From Pseudoxanthomonas sp. PXM03 (GTDB lineage: Bacteria > Pseudomonadota > Gammaproteobacteria > Xanthomonadales > Xanthomonadaceae), in assembly GCF_014852005.1 (NCBI RefSeq), contig NZ_JACVAU010000001.1, positions 1,386,001 through 1,450,000 of the forward strand: a stretch of DNA of 64,000 nucleotides. Reading direction: 5' to 3'. Every line of letters begins with the position of its first letter. Within the stretch, counting starts at the first letter, position 1. The position numbers and the translations under genes are program-made. The notes beneath the pieces are model-generated. The model searched no databases and was not told where the DNA came from. It saw only the letters and a program-made list of their open reading frames with translations. Positions 44,936 through 54,839 of the stretch are shown one piece after another.

Positions 44936-46744
44936 ATGTCTTCTGATTCCATGCGGAACATCCGCAACTTCTCGATCATCGCGCACGTCGACCACGGCAA
45001 ATCGACCCTGGCCGACCGCATCATCCAGCTCTGTGGCGGCCTCGAGGCCCGCGAGATGGAAGCGCAGGTGCTCGACTCCAATCCCATCGAGCGCGAGCGC
45101 GGGATCACCATCAAGGCCCAGTCCGTGTCCCTGCCGTACAAGGCCAAGGACGGGCAGGTCTACCAGCTCAACTTCATCGACACCCCCGGCCACGTGGACT
45201 TCTCCTACGAAGTCAGCCGCTCGCTGGCGGCCTGCGAAGGCGCGCTGCTGGTGGTGGACGCCGCCCAGGGCGTGGAGGCCCAGTCGGTCGCCAACTGCTA
45301 CACCGCGGTGGAGCAGGGCCTGGAAGTGGTGCCGGTGCTCAACAAGATCGACTTGCCGACCGCCGACATCGAGCGCGCCAAGCGGGAAATCGAGGCCGTC
45401 ATCGGCATCGACGCCGACGATGCCGTGCCGGTCAGCGCCAAGACCGGACTCAACGTCGACCTGGTGCTGGAAGCCATCGTGCAGCGCATCCCGCCGCCGA
45501 AGCCGCGCGACACCGACAAGCTGCAGGCGCTGATCATCGACTCGTGGTTCGACAACTACCTGGGCGTGGTCTCGCTGGTCCGCGTGATGCAGGGCGAGAT
45601 CGGGCCGAAGAGCAAGATCCTGGTCATGTCCACCGGCCGCACCCATGAAGTGGACAAGGTTGGCGTGTTCACCCCCAAGCGCAAGGAACTGAAGAAGCTC
45701 GGCGCCGGCGAGGTGGGCTGGATCACCGCCAGCATCAAGGACGTGCACGGCGCGCCGGTCGGCGACACCCTGACCCTCGCGTCCGACCCGGCCCCGGGCC
45801 CGCTGCCCGGCTTCCAGGAAATGCAGCCGCGCGTGTTCGCCGGCCTGTTCCCGGTCAACGCCGAGGACTATCCGGCGCTGCGCGAGGCGCTGGAGAAACT
45901 GCGCCTCAACGACGCCGCGCTGCGCTTCGAGCCGGAAAGTTCCGAGGCCATGGGCTTCGGCTTCCGCTGCGGCTTCCTCGGCATGCTGCACATGGAAATC
46001 GTGCAGGAGCGCCTGGAGCGCGAGTACGACCTGGACCTGATCAGCACCGCGCCGACGGTGGTGTATGAAGTCCTCAGGACCGATGGCACGGTGCTCTCGC
46101 TGGACAATCCGGCCAAACTGCCGCAGTCAAACCTGATCGAAGAGGTGCGCGAGCCCATCATCCGCGCCAACATCCTCACCCCGGAAGCCTACATCGGCGC
46201 CATCATCAAGCTGTGCGAGGAAAAGCGCGGCGCGCAGATCGGCATCCAGTACCTGGCCAGCCAGGTGCAGATCAGCTACGAGCTGCCCATGGCCGAAGTG
46301 GTGCTGGATTTCTTCGACAAGCTCAAATCGGTCAGTCGTGGCTATGCCTCGCTGGATTATGCATTCCTGCGCTTCCAGCCCGGCCCGTTCGTGCGCCTGG
46401 ATACGCTGATCAACGGCGACAAGGTCGATGCGCTCAGCCTGATCGTGCACCGCAGCCATGCCGACCGGCGCGGCCGCGAACTGTGCGAGAAGATGAAGGA
46501 GCTGATCCCGCGGCAGATGTTCGACGTGGCCATCCAGGCCGCCGTGGGCTCGCAGATCATCGCGCGCAGCACGGTCAAGGCCATGCGCAAGAACGTGCTG
46601 GCCAAATGCTATGGTGGCGACATCACCCGCAAGAAGAAGCTCCTCGAGAAGCAGAAAGAGGGCAAGAAGCGGATGAAGCAGGTGGGGCGCGTGGAGATTC
46701 CGCAGGAAGCCTTCCTCGCCGTGCTGCAGGTGGACAGCAAGTAG
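44936..46744 (+). CDS. lepA: Elongation factor 4 LepA
   Basis: 602 residues, a translational GTPase. G1 [10 protein letters not shown] (about 17-26), G3 DTPGHVDF, G4 NKID; the C-terminal LepA domain follows. It acts on stalled or mistranslocated ribosomes. The ATG at 44936 gives [13 protein letters not shown] 44951 is the conventional alternative. Precedes lepB across an element of repeats. Confidence 0.95.
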   Translation: MSSDSMRNIRNFSIIAHVDHGKSTLADRIIQLCGGLEAREMEAQVLDSNPIERERGITIKAQSVSLPYKAKDGQVYQLNFIDTPGHVDFSYEVSRSLAACEGALLVVDAAQGVEAQSVANCYTAVEQGLEVVPVLNKIDLPTADIERAKREIEAVIGIDADDAVPVSAKTGLNVDLVLEAIVQRIPPPKPRDTDKLQALIIDSWFDNYLGVVSLVRVMQGEIGPKSKILVMSTGRTHEVDKVGVFTPKRKELKKLGAGEVGWITASIKDVHGAPVGDTLTLASDPAPGPLPGFQEMQPRVFAGLFPVNAEDYPALREALEKLRLNDAALRFEPESSEAMGFGFRCGFLGMLHMEIVQERLEREYDLDLISTAPTVVYEVLRTDGTVLSLDNPAKLPQSNLIEEVREPIIRANILTPEAYIGAIIKLCEEKRGAQIGIQYLASQVQISYELPMAEVVLDFFDKLKSVSRGYASLDYAFLRFQPGPFVRLDTLINGDKVDALSLIVHRSHADRRGRELCEKMKELIPRQMFDVAIQAAVGSQIIARSTVKAMRKNVLAKCYGGDITRKKKLLEKQKEGKKRMKQVGRVEIPQEAFLAVLQVDSK

Positions 46745-46789
46745 CGTTTTCCTTCTCCCTGCGGCAGAAGGTGGCGCATAGCGCCGGAT

Positions 46790-46843
46790 GAGGGTACGGC
46801 GAAGTCCGCGAAGCCGGGAGCGCGCGGACTTCGCCGTACCCTC
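46790..46843. repeat. Long perfect inverted repeat between lepA and lepB
   Basis: Two exact 21-bp arms, 46790-46810 and 46823-46843 (starting GAGGGTACGGC), with a 12-base loop. Flanks (CCTTCTCCC and GGTGGGAGAGGGG, 46750-46872) resemble the interspersed CTTCTCCC...GGGAGAAGG elements of Xanthomonadaceae. It is probably a mobile palindromic repeat acting as an mRNA hairpin. Confidence 0.75.
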
Positions 46844-46891
46844 ACCCCAACCCCTTTCCCGGTGGGAGAGGGGCCATTCAACGGAGTGTGT

Positions 46892-47692
46892 ATGGTCTGG
46901 TTTGAAACGATCCTCGTGGTACTGACGCTGCTGACCGGCCTGGTATGGCTGGCCGACAAGCTGTTCCTGGCCAAGCGCCGGCGCGCCCGGAGCGGATTGC
47001 TGGACGAAGAGCCGGTGCTGGTGGACTACTCGCGCGCGTTCTTCCCCGTGCTGGCCGTGGTGCTGGTACTGCGCAGCTTCATCGCCGAGCCTTACAAGAT
47101 CCCGTCCAGTTCGATGATGCCGAACCTGCTGATCGGCGATTTCATCCTGGTCAACAAGTTCTCCTACGGCCTGCGCCTGCCGATCACCAACCAGAAATTC
47201 CTGGCCATCGATGAACCGGCGCGCGGCGACGTGGTGGTGTTCAAGCCGCCCCACGACCCCCAGAACAACTGGATCAAGCGCGTGATCGGCCTGCCGGGCG
47301 ACAAGATCGGGTTCCATGGGGACACGGTGTCGATCAACGGGCAGCCGTTGACCTACGAGAAGCTGGGCGACTACGTGGGCAAGGGCAGCGGTGCAGGTGA
47401 GACCGGGGCCGCACTATTGAAGGAAAAACTGCCGGGACGGCCCCATACGGTGCTGGAATGGCTGGACAGCGCACGGCCGGAGGGGCAGGGCGAATGGGTG
47501 GTTCCGCCCGGGCATTATTTCGTCATGGGCGACAATCGTGATAATAGCGAGGACAGCCGGTTCTGGACGCAGACCCATTTCCTGCCGGAACAGAACCTCC
47601 GCGGGAAGGCCTTCCTCGTCTGGCTGAACTGCGAGGGCTGGTTCTGCAAGAATGGCTTCGATGCCTCGCGTATCGGCAACGGCATCGAGTGA
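46892..47692 (+). CDS. lepB: Signal peptidase I
   Basis: 266 residues. An N-terminal membrane segment (about 3-22) and a second one near 51-62 precede the catalytic serine in PSSSMMPNL and the lysine in WIKRVIGLPGD. The MGDNRDNSEDSR box is present. It removes Sec and Tat signal peptides from exported proteins. Start at ATG 46892; a frame from 46862 is rejected. Confidence 0.93.
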   Translation: MVWFETILVVLTLLTGLVWLADKLFLAKRRRARSGLLDEEPVLVDYSRAFFPVLAVVLVLRSFIAEPYKIPSSSMMPNLLIGDFILVNKFSYGLRLPITNQKFLAIDEPARGDVVVFKPPHDPQNNWIKRVIGLPGDKIGFHGDTVSINGQPLTYEKLGDYVGKGSGAGETGAALLKEKLPGRPHTVLEWLDSARPEGQGEWVVPPGHYFVMGDNRDNSEDSRFWTQTHFLPEQNLRGKAFLVWLNCEGWFCKNGFDASRIGNGIE

Positions 47693-47729
47693 TCTTTCAA
47701 CGCTAACGGGGAAGTACGGGGGAATGGCA

Positions 47730-48107
47730 ATGAAGCGCAAGCAAAGCGGCATGACATTGATGAGCTTTCTGATGGTGCTGGCCGTGGTGGGCTTCGCCGC
47801 CTACATCGCCATGCGACTGTTCCCGATGTACCAGGAGTACTACGCGGTCAAGTCCTCGATGAAGGGACTGGCCAACGAGGCGGGCGTGGCGGACATGGAT
47901 CCGGCCCGGATCCATGAACTGTTCTTCCGCCGCCTCGACATCAACTACGCCACCAACATCAAGCCTTCGCACGTGAAGATCGAGCGCATGGAGGGCGGCT
48001 GGAACATGAAGGTCGCCTATGAAGTGCGCCGCCCCCTGGTGGGCAATCTCGATGTGGTCGGCAACTTCGCCGCCGAGCAGGCGATGACGCGTCGCGGCGC
48101 GGAATAG
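47730..48107 (+). CDS. DUF4845 small membrane protein
   Basis: 125 residues with one N-terminal transmembrane helix ([20 protein letters not shown]) and a soluble domain ([20 protein letters not shown]) that defines DUF4845. It always sits between lepB and rnc in many gammaproteobacteria, so a link to protein export or envelope biogenesis is possible. ATG 47730 has GGGGGA before it; ATG 47724 is the other option. 4 bp before rnc. Confidence 0.88.
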   Translation: MKRKQSGMTLMSFLMVLAVVGFAAYIAMRLFPMYQEYYAVKSSMKGLANEAGVADMDPARIHELFFRRLDINYATNIKPSHVKIERMEGGWNMKVAYEVRRPLVGNLDVVGNFAAEQAMTRRGAE

Positions 48108-48111
48108 GGAT

Positions 48112-48774
48112 TTGGCGGTTGACCGCATCGGCCATGCGTTCGCCGACCAGGGCCTGCTTGCGCAGGCCCTGACGCATCGCAGCGCAGGCGCTCCCCACAA
48201 CGAGCGCCTGGAGTTCCTGGGCGACGGTGTGGTCAACCTGCTGGTCGCGGAAACCCTGTTCCTGCGCTGGCCCAAGGCCGACGAAGGCGCGCTGACCCGC
48301 GCACGCGCCGAACTGGTGCGCGAGGCGTCATTGGCCACCCTCGCGCGGCACCTGCAACTGGGCGAGCGGCTGACCATGGGGCCGGGCGAAATGAAGTCCG
48401 GCGGCCATCGTCGCGACTCCATCCTGGCCGATGCGCTGGAAGCGGTCGTGGCGGCCATCTATCTCGATGCCGGTTTCGATGCCTGCCGGGCCGTGGTGCT
48501 GCCTTGGTTCGAGGAATCGCTGGCCGCGCTGCCGGTCGGGCGACCTGAGAAGGATGCCAAGACCCGCCTGCAGGAATGGCTGCAGGGGCGCCAGCGTCCC
48601 CTGCCGGTCTACGAACTGGTCTCGGAAAGCGGCGATGACCACGCCAAACTCTTCCTCGCGCGCTGCACCACGCTGGATCCGCCGCTGACGGCGGACGGCG
48701 AGGGCACCTCGCGCCGCAACGCCGAGCAGGTCGCCGCGGCGGCACTGCTCGACAAGCTCGACATTTCGAAGTGA
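48112..48774 (+). CDS. rnc: Ribonuclease III
   Basis: 220 residues. The signature [13 protein letters not shown] (about 30-42) and the acidic residues around [15 protein letters not shown] define the nuclease; a dsRNA-binding domain (about 150-220) follows. It processes rRNA precursors and double-stranded RNA. Start is TTG 48112, directly after the DUF4845 stop and with AGGGA close before. Confidence 0.93.
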   Translation: MAVDRIGHAFADQGLLAQALTHRSAGAPHNERLEFLGDGVVNLLVAETLFLRWPKADEGALTRARAELVREASLATLARHLQLGERLTMGPGEMKSGGHRRDSILADALEAVVAAIYLDAGFDACRAVVLPWFEESLAALPVGRPEKDAKTRLQEWLQGRQRPLPVYELVSESGDDHAKLFLARCTTLDPPLTADGEGTSRRNAEQVAAAALLDKLDISK

Positions 48775-48784
48775 GTACCCCCCG

Positions 48785-49723
48785 GTGAGCGATTCCTCCT
48801 CCCACCGCAGCGGCAGTGTTGCCGTCATCGGTCGCCCCAATGTGGGCAAGTCCACGCTGACCAATGCGCTGGTCGGTGCCAAGGTCAGCATCACCTCCAA
48901 CCGTCCGCAGACCACGCGGCACCGCCTGCTCGGCATCGCGACCTTCGCGGCGAACAAGGACCGGCCCGCAGGCCAGATCGTGCTGGTCGATACGCCGGGC
49001 CTGCACAAGCAGCAGGGCAAGTTCTCCGCTTCGGCGATGAGCCGGGTGATGAACCGGGCGGCCCGTGGTGCGCTGGAAGAGGTCGAAGCGGCCCTGATGG
49101 TGGTGGAAGCCGGCCGCTGGGACGAAGAGGACACGCTGGCCTACAACGTGCTGCGCGATGCGGGGATTCCGGTGGTGCTGGTGGTCAACAAGGTCGACCG
49201 GATCAAGGAAAAGGCGGCGATGTTGCCTTTCCTCGCCGAGGTCGCGCAGGACCGGCAATTTGCCGCTGTGCATCCGGTGTCCGCGCTGAAACGCAATGGC
49301 CTGGACGCGTTGGTGAAGGACATCCTGGCGCTACTGCCGGAGCAGCCACCGATGTTCGGCGAAGACGAGATCACCGACCGCAGCGAGCGTTTCCTCGCGG
49401 CCGAACTGGTGCGCGAACAGTTGATGCGCCAGCTGGGCGCAGAGCTGCCGTACGCCACCACCGTCGAAATCGAGAACTTCACCACCGAAGACTCGCCGAA
49501 AGGCGAGCTGGCCCGCATCGGTGCGGTGATCTGGGTGGAGCGCGAGAGCCAGAAGGCCATCGTGATCGGCAAGGGCGGCGCGCGGCTGAAGGAGATCGGC
49601 AGCAAGTCGCGCCAGCAGATGGAGCATCTGTTCGGCCGCAAGGTGTTCCTTGAAACCTGGGTGCGCGTGCGCGAGGGCTGGTCCGACGACGAGACCGCAC
49701 TCAAGGCCTTCGGGTATGAATGA
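48785..49723 (+). CDS. era: GTPase Era
   Basis: 312 residues. GTPase motifs [10 protein letters not shown] (12-21), DTPGL, NKVD, then the KH domain ([20 protein letters not shown]). It binds 16S rRNA in 30S assembly. Starts with GTG; 10 bp after rnc, in the conserved rnc-era-recO cluster. Confidence 0.95.
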   Translation: MSDSSSHRSGSVAVIGRPNVGKSTLTNALVGAKVSITSNRPQTTRHRLLGIATFAANKDRPAGQIVLVDTPGLHKQQGKFSASAMSRVMNRAARGALEEVEAALMVVEAGRWDEEDTLAYNVLRDAGIPVVLVVNKVDRIKEKAAMLPFLAEVAQDRQFAAVHPVSALKRNGLDALVKDILALLPEQPPMFGEDEITDRSERFLAAELVREQLMRQLGAELPYATTVEIENFTTEDSPKGELARIGAVIWVERESQKAIVIGKGGARLKEIGSKSRQQMEHLFGRKVFLETWVRVREGWSDDETALKAFGYE

Positions 49724-49739
49724 GCCCGCGCGGGCCTGA

Positions 49740-50483
49740 ATGCGCATCACCGGCGAGACCGCCTTCGTCCTGCATGCGCGCCCCTGGCGCGAGACCAGCC
49801 TGCTGGTCGAAGTCCTGGGCCGGGAACAGGGACGCCTGGGGCTGGTCGCGCGGGGTGTGCAGGGGCCGAAGAAGCATGTCCTGCGCGCCGCGCTGCAGCC
49901 GCTGCAATGCATCCGGCTTGATTGCGACCTGCGGGGCGAACTGGCGCGGCTGGTGAGCGCGGAGGCGCTGGACGCGGCACCGCAGCCCGCCGGCGACGCC
50001 ATGCTGGCCGCGTTCTATCTCAGTGAACTCGTGCTGCGGCTGGTACCGCGCCACGATCCGCTGCCCGAGCTTTTCGACGCCTATGCGCAGGCACGCGAAC
50101 GACTGCGGTTGCGTGACGGACTGGCGTGGTCGCTGCGACGGTTCGAACGCGACCTGCTGGACGCACTGGGTGTCGGCTTCGCGCTCGATGTGGATGGCGA
50201 TGGTGAGCCGGTGGACCCGGCGGCGCGCTACCTGCTGGATCCGGAGCACGGCCCGCGTCGCCTGCACAGCGATCGCGGCCACGGGGAGCGCAGCCAGGCG
50301 GCCACCGGTCGCGCGCTGCTCGCCTTGGCGAAGGATGCGACGCCTTCGCCCGACGATCTCGTCAGCCTGCGTTTGCCGATGCGTTCGGTGCTGGCGCACC
50401 ATCTCGGCCCGAGGGGGCTCAAATCGTGGGAAATGATCGGTGACCTGGGGCGCCTGAAACACCGCAGCGCCACGACGGACTGA
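49740..50483 (+). CDS. recO: DNA repair protein RecO
   Basis: 247 residues. OB-fold N-terminus ([20 protein letters not shown]) and C-terminal helical domain; a zinc-binding cluster is not obvious. With RecR it loads RecA at single-stranded gaps. 16 bp after era. Converges on the response-regulator gene. Confidence 0.9.
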   Translation: MRITGETAFVLHARPWRETSLLVEVLGREQGRLGLVARGVQGPKKHVLRAALQPLQCIRLDCDLRGELARLVSAEALDAAPQPAGDAMLAAFYLSELVLRLVPRHDPLPELFDAYAQARERLRLRDGLAWSLRRFERDLLDALGVGFALDVDGDGEPVDPAARYLLDPEHGPRRLHSDRGHGERSQAATGRALLALAKDATPSPDDLVSLRLPMRSVLAHHLGPRGLKSWEMIGDLGRLKHRSATTD

Positions 50484-50488
50484 TGGCG

Positions 50489-51193
50489 TCAGGCGGCCGG
50501 CGACAGCAGGCGTCTGCTCGCTTCGGCAAAGGCGTCGCGCAGCCCCGCGTCGGTGGGCGCTGCATGCCAGCGGGCCGCGACACCGGCCAGCGCACGGGCC
50601 CCTGCGAAGCCGCAGCTGGCCTGCAGCCGGTGCAACTGGGCGCGCAGCGCTGCTTCATCCGCACGGGTGAACGCCTCCAGGCAGGCCGCAGTTGCCGCGG
50701 GCAACTCGGACAGGAACAACTCCCGCAGCAGCACCGCGTGTTCGCGATTGCCGGCGAGTGCGGCAAGTGCGGCAGCTTCGTCCCAGTCGGGAAGCGCCTG
50801 CGCCGACGGGAGGCTGGTGCCGCCTGCCAGCACATCGCGCACTGCGCGTTGCAGTGCCTGAGCCGAGAGTGGCTTGACCAGCACATCGGCGAAGCCGGCC
50901 TGGACCAGCTGTTCGCGTGTTGCGGGTGTCGCATCGGCCGTATGCGCCAATGCGGGCGTGGACGGATGGCGCGCGCGCAGGCATTGCAGCAGCGCCGCTC
51001 CGGTGCCGTCGGGCAGGTTGGCGTCGATCAACCACGCGTCGAAGGCGAGCGGAAACGCCAGCGCCTGCGCGCAGTCCGCCGCGCGCTGCACGCGCGCAGG
51101 CAGTGCGGACAGGGCGGCCGACAGGAACTCGGCACTGATGGGGTCGTCTTCCACCAGCAGGAGCATCGGCATCGTGCCGTCGGTGAGGGTCAT
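50489..51193 (-). CDS. Response-regulator/HPt hybrid protein
   Basis: 234 residues. REC domain: MLLLVEDDPISAEF near 10-23, phospho-acceptor aspartate in LIDANLPDGTG, lysine in VLVKPL. A C-terminal HPt-like domain contains LHRLQASCGFAGA with the acceptor histidine. No output domain is present, so it relays phosphate from an unlinked kinase. ATG 51193; ATG 51172 is a shorter option. Confidence 0.82.
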   Translation of the reverse strand: MTLTDGTMPMLLLVEDDPISAEFLSAALSALPARVQRAADCAQALAFPLAFDAWLIDANLPDGTGAALLQCLRARHPSTPALAHTADATPATREQLVQAGFADVLVKPLSAQALQRAVRDVLAGGTSLPSAQALPDWDEAAALAALAGNREHAVLLRELFLSELPAATAACLEAFTRADEAALRAQLHRLQASCGFAGARALAGVAARWHAAPTDAGLRDAFAEASRRLLSPAA

Positions 51194-51293
51194 GGTCGGG
51201 CATCCTGCGGACTGGTCCCATCTTAGCGTCGGCGGGGGCGGGCGGCGCCCATGCGACAATGCGGCCCCGCCAACACACGCAGCCTGACGCCAC

Positions 51294-52637
51294 GTGGCAC
51301 GTACCCGCTCCCCCCGCATCGACAAGACCCCCTTCGAAGCCACCATCACCGACCTGACCCACGACGGACGGGGCGTCGCCCGCCGCGATGGCAAGGCCGT
51401 GTTCGTTTCCGGCGCATTGCCGGGCGAGCGGGTGATGGCCGAACAGACGGCCAAGAACCGCCATTTCGACGAAGCGAAGGCGCTCGAGGTGCTGGATGCT
51501 TCCCCCGACCGCGTCACGCCACGTTGCCCGCATTTCGGCACCTGTGGCGGCTGCGTGCTGCAGCACCTGGACGAGGCCCGGCAGATCGAGGCCAAGCAGC
51601 GAGTGCTGCTGGAGAACCTGGAGCGCATCGGCCACGTCACGCCACGGGCGGTGCTGCCGCCGCTGACCGGTGCCGCCTGGGGATACCGCCGCAAGGGCCG
51701 CTTCTCCGTGCGCCGGGTCAACAAGAAGGACAAGACGCTGGTCGGTTTCCGCGAACAGGATCCGCGTTTCGTCGCCGACCTGTCCGAATGCCACACCGTC
51801 ATCCCGGGGATCGGCACGAAGATCACCGCGCTGGCCGAGCTGGTCGAAAGCCTCGACGCGCGCGAGCACATCCCTCAGATCGAATTCATCGCGGGCGACG
51901 CCGATGCGGACTTCAGTGGCATCGCGCTGGTGTTCCGCCATCTGCTGCCGCTGAGCGAGGGCGACCGCGGGAAGCTCGCGACGTTCGGCCAGGCCACCCG
52001 TTTCGCCATCTTCCTGCAGCCGGGCGGACTGGAAAGCGTGCATGCCTTGTGGCCGGAGGCGCCGCAGCTGGCGTTCGCGCTGGCGCCGTGGGACGTGTCG
52101 CTGGCCTTCCGTCCGCTGGACTTCATCCAGGTGAACGCGGCGCTCAACGAGAAGATGATCGCGCGGACTTTCGAACTGCTCGACCCGCAGCCGCAGGACC
52201 GTGTGCTCGACCTGTTCTGCGGACTGGGCAACTTCACCCTGCCGATGGCACGCCTGGTGGGCGAGGTCGTGGGCGTGGAAGGCGAGGCGGGTCTTGTCGT
52301 GCGTGCGCGCGACAATGCCGTCCGCAACGGGCTGGTCAACGCGCACTTCCACGCGGCGGACCTGACCCAGGACCAGCGTGGTACGCCGTGGATGCGCCAG
52401 GGCTTCGACAAGCTGCTGCTCGATCCGCCGCGTTCCGGTGCCATCGAGGTGCTGCAGCAGTTACCGCTCAGGCAGTTCGACCGCATCGTCTACGTCAGCT
52501 GCCATCCAGGCTCGCTGGCACGCGACGCGGGTTACCTGGTCAACGAGCAGGGCTACACGCTGGTGTCGGCCGGCGTGATGGACATGTTCCCGCACACGGC
52601 GCATGTGGAGAGCATCGCGCTGTTCGAAAGGAAGTGA
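51294..52637 (+). CDS. rlmD: 23S rRNA (uracil-1939-C5)-methyltransferase RlmD
   Basis: 447 residues. TRAM domain at the N-terminus (TDLTHDGRGVAR), [4Fe-4S] cysteines in CPHFGTCGGC and C163-type SECHTV, SAM-binding DLFCGLGNFTLP, DPPRSG and catalytic cysteine in YVSCHPG. It methylates U1939 of 23S rRNA. Start GTG 51294; the frame from 51251 is a shadow. Confidence 0.93.
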   Translation: MARTRSPRIDKTPFEATITDLTHDGRGVARRDGKAVFVSGALPGERVMAEQTAKNRHFDEAKALEVLDASPDRVTPRCPHFGTCGGCVLQHLDEARQIEAKQRVLLENLERIGHVTPRAVLPPLTGAAWGYRRKGRFSVRRVNKKDKTLVGFREQDPRFVADLSECHTVIPGIGTKITALAELVESLDAREHIPQIEFIAGDADADFSGIALVFRHLLPLSEGDRGKLATFGQATRFAIFLQPGGLESVHALWPEAPQLAFALAPWDVSLAFRPLDFIQVNAALNEKMIARTFELLDPQPQDRVLDLFCGLGNFTLPMARLVGEVVGVEGEAGLVVRARDNAVRNGLVNAHFHAADLTQDQRGTPWMRQGFDKLLLDPPRSGAIEVLQQLPLRQFDRIVYVSCHPGSLARDAGYLVNEQGYTLVSAGVMDMFPHTAHVESIALFERK

Positions 52638-52645
52638 TCCCTGCT

Positions 52646-52707
52646 GGAGGGGCTTCGGCCCCGACACCGGGACGATCGGGAAAAGCGGTCGGGGCTGAAG
52701 CCCCTCC
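52646..52707. repeat. Inverted repeat after rlmD
   Basis: Arms of 20 bp (52646-52665 and 52688-52707, GGAGGGGCTTC.../...GAAGCCCCTCC) with one mismatch and a 22-base loop. It resembles the interspersed 'aggggcttcagcccc' element of Xanthomonadaceae and may end rlmD transcription before the CYTH gene. Confidence 0.7.
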
Positions 52708-52731
52708 TACAACAACGCAGGGCTTCACTCG

Positions 52732-53250
52732 ATGGGCATCGAAATCGAACGCAAATTCCTGGTCACCGGCGACGCCTGGCGCGATGCCGCGCACGAGGTC
52801 GTGCCGATGGCGCAGGGCTACATCAACGACATGGGGGCGATGGATCGCGGTGAACAGAAGGCCTCGGTGCGCGTGCGCATCCAGGGCGATGCCGCCTTCC
52901 TCAACCTGAAATCGCGCGAGCTGGGCGCCACCCGGCAGGAATTCGACTACGCCATCCCCGTTGCCGACGCCCGCGCGTTGCTGGCGCTGTGCGTGGGCGG
53001 CGTGATCGACAAGCGTCGGCACTACGTGCGGCACGAAGGCCACCTGTGGGAAGTCGACGAGTTCGTGGGCGCCAACGCGGGGCTGGTGGTGGCGGAAATC
53101 GAACTTGACCGTGCCGATGAAGACTTCGTGAAACCTGCCTGGGCCGGCAAACAGGTCACCGACACCGCCCGCTATTACAATCTTGCCCTGGCGTCGCGTC
53201 CATACGGACAGTGGTCCGACGACGAACGCACCGCCACCGATATTCCCTGA
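52732..53250 (+). CDS. CYTH-domain protein (inorganic triphosphatase-like)
   Basis: 172 residues. The N-terminal GIEIERKFLV is the CYTH signature (ExExK). The tunnel-fold residues ASVRVRIQGD and VAEIELD fit triphosphate-binding enzymes such as thiamine-triphosphatase or NeuTTM; inorganic triphosphatase activity is the most likely, though unproven. 10 bp before nagZ. Confidence 0.87.
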   Translation: MGIEIERKFLVTGDAWRDAAHEVVPMAQGYINDMGAMDRGEQKASVRVRIQGDAAFLNLKSRELGATRQEFDYAIPVADARALLALCVGGVIDKRRHYVRHEGHLWEVDEFVGANAGLVVAEIELDRADEDFVKPAWAGKQVTDTARYYNLALASRPYGQWSDDERTATDIP

Positions 53251-53260
53251 GGAACACCCC

Positions 53261-54268
53261 ATGCTCGTCATCGGCATCGCCGGCACAGAACTCACCGCGC
53301 AGGAACGCGACTGGCTGCAACACGACGCCGTCGCAGGCGTCATCCTGTTCACCCGCAACTTCGCCTCGCGTGCGCAGGTGGCGGAACTGTCGCAGGCCAT
53401 CCGCGCCGCCGCGCCGCGTCCGCAGCTGGTCTGCGTGGACCAGGAAGGCGGGCGCGTGCAGCGCTTCCGCGACGGTTACAGCGATCTGCCGGCGCTGGAA
53501 GGCTTCGGCAAGCTCTATGCGCGGGAGCCGCAGCTGGCGCTGCAGCGCGCCGAAGAGCACGCGTGGCTGATGGCCAGCGAGATTCTCGCCAGCGGCGTGG
53601 ACCTGAGCTTTGCGCCGGTGGTGGACCTTGCGCGTGGCAACCGCGCCATCGGCAATCGCGCCTTCGACGCCGATCCGCAGATCGTGGCCGAGTTCACCCG
53701 CGCGTACATCCGCGGCATGCACGCGGCCGGCATGGCGGCCACGCTGAAGCACTTCCCCGGCCACGGCACGGTGCTGGAAGACACCCACTTCGACGACGCC
53801 GTCGATCCGCGCGGCCTGGACGTACTGCGCGCCGAGGACCTGGTTCCGTTCGTCGCCGGCATCGAGGCCAAGGCCGATGCGGTGATGATGGGGCACGTGA
53901 AATATCCGGCGGTGGCACCGGAACCGGCGGGTTACTCGCCGTTCTGGATCCAGAAGATCCTGCGCGACGAGATGGGTTTCCGCGGGGTGGTGTTCTCGGA
54001 CGACATCGGCATGGCCGCGGCATTCTCGGCAGGCGGCGTGAAACAGCGCATCCATGACCACCTGGACGCCGGATGCGACGTGGTGCTGGTGTGTTCGCCC
54101 AAGCTGGTGGACGAGTCGCTGAAGGCGGTGGAAGGCCGCGCACTGAATACCGCCGCCGTGCTCGGGGTACTGGGCCGTGGCGCACTGGGGTGGGACGGCC
54201 TGATCGCCGATGCGCGCTATGGCGACACACAGGCGCGCGTGCTCGACAGTCTCACGGGAGTTGCATGA
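53261..54268 (+). CDS. nagZ: Beta-N-acetylglucosaminidase NagZ
   Basis: 335 residues, glycoside hydrolase family 3. Signature AATLKHFPGHGTV (His of KHFPGHG acts as general acid/base) and catalytic aspartate in VFSDDIGMAA. It cleaves GlcNAc from muropeptides in cell-wall recycling, which links to beta-lactamase induction. Start ATG 53261; ends in a 4-bp overlap with hpt. Confidence 0.93.
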   Translation: MLVIGIAGTELTAQERDWLQHDAVAGVILFTRNFASRAQVAELSQAIRAAAPRPQLVCVDQEGGRVQRFRDGYSDLPALEGFGKLYAREPQLALQRAEEHAWLMASEILASGVDLSFAPVVDLARGNRAIGNRAFDADPQIVAEFTRAYIRGMHAAGMAATLKHFPGHGTVLEDTHFDDAVDPRGLDVLRAEDLVPFVAGIEAKADAVMMGHVKYPAVAPEPAGYSPFWIQKILRDEMGFRGVVFSDDIGMAAAFSAGGVKQRIHDHLDAGCDVVLVCSPKLVDESLKAVEGRALNTAAVLGVLGRGALGWDGLIADARYGDTQARVLDSLTGVA

Positions 54269-54837
54269 TGGAATCGCTGGGCAATCCGAAGCCGAAGCTG
54301 GCCGACGCGCTGGCCAATGCCGACCTGCTGGTCGACCGCGCGACGATAGACCGCGCCATCGCCACGATGGCCGCGCCGATCGCGCGTGACTACGCGGGCG
54401 AGGTGCCGGTCTACCTGACCATCATGCACGGCGCGCTTCCGTTCGCCGGACAGCTGTCGCTGGAACTGGGCGCGCTGGGGTTGGACCTGGAGTTCGACTA
54501 CCTGCACGCCACCCGCTATCGCGGCGAGACCACGGGCGGGGAGCTGGTGTGGAAGCATCGCCCCGCGACCGCACTCTACGGTCGCCGTGTGCTGCTGGTG
54601 GACGACATCCTCGACGAAGGCCATACGCTGCTTGCAGTGAAGCAGTGGTGCCTGGAGCAGGGCGCCACCGACGTGCGCATCGCCGCGCTGACCACCAAGC
54701 AGCATGATCGCTGCGTGCCGGGCATTTGCGCCGACTACGTAGGGCTGGAAGTCGCGGACCGCTATGTGTTCGGTTTCGGCATGGACTACCACGAGCAGGG
54801 TCGCAACCTGCCGGGTATCTACGCGCTGAAGGACTGA
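54265..54837 (+). CDS. hpt: Hypoxanthine-guanine phosphoribosyltransferase
   Basis: 190 residues. PRPP-binding motif VLLVDDILDEGHTL (about 110-123) and base-binding FDYLHATRYRGETT. It turns hypoxanthine and guanine into IMP and GMP. Its start overlaps the nagZ stop (ATGA), and it lies 3 bp before the phosphorylase gene, so the three genes are one unit. Confidence 0.93.
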   Translation: MMESLGNPKPKLADALANADLLVDRATIDRAIATMAAPIARDYAGEVPVYLTIMHGALPFAGQLSLELGALGLDLEFDYLHATRYRGETTGGELVWKHRPATALYGRRVLLVDDILDEGHTLLAVKQWCLEQGATDVRIAALTTKQHDRCVPGICADYVGLEVADRYVFGFGMDYHEQGRNLPGIYALKD

Positions 54838-54839
54838 CC

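Noticed and set aside
51251-52909. 552-codon open frame over rlmD
   Set aside because: Shifted frame of the rlmD gene with low-complexity arginine-rich product; typical high-GC shadow.
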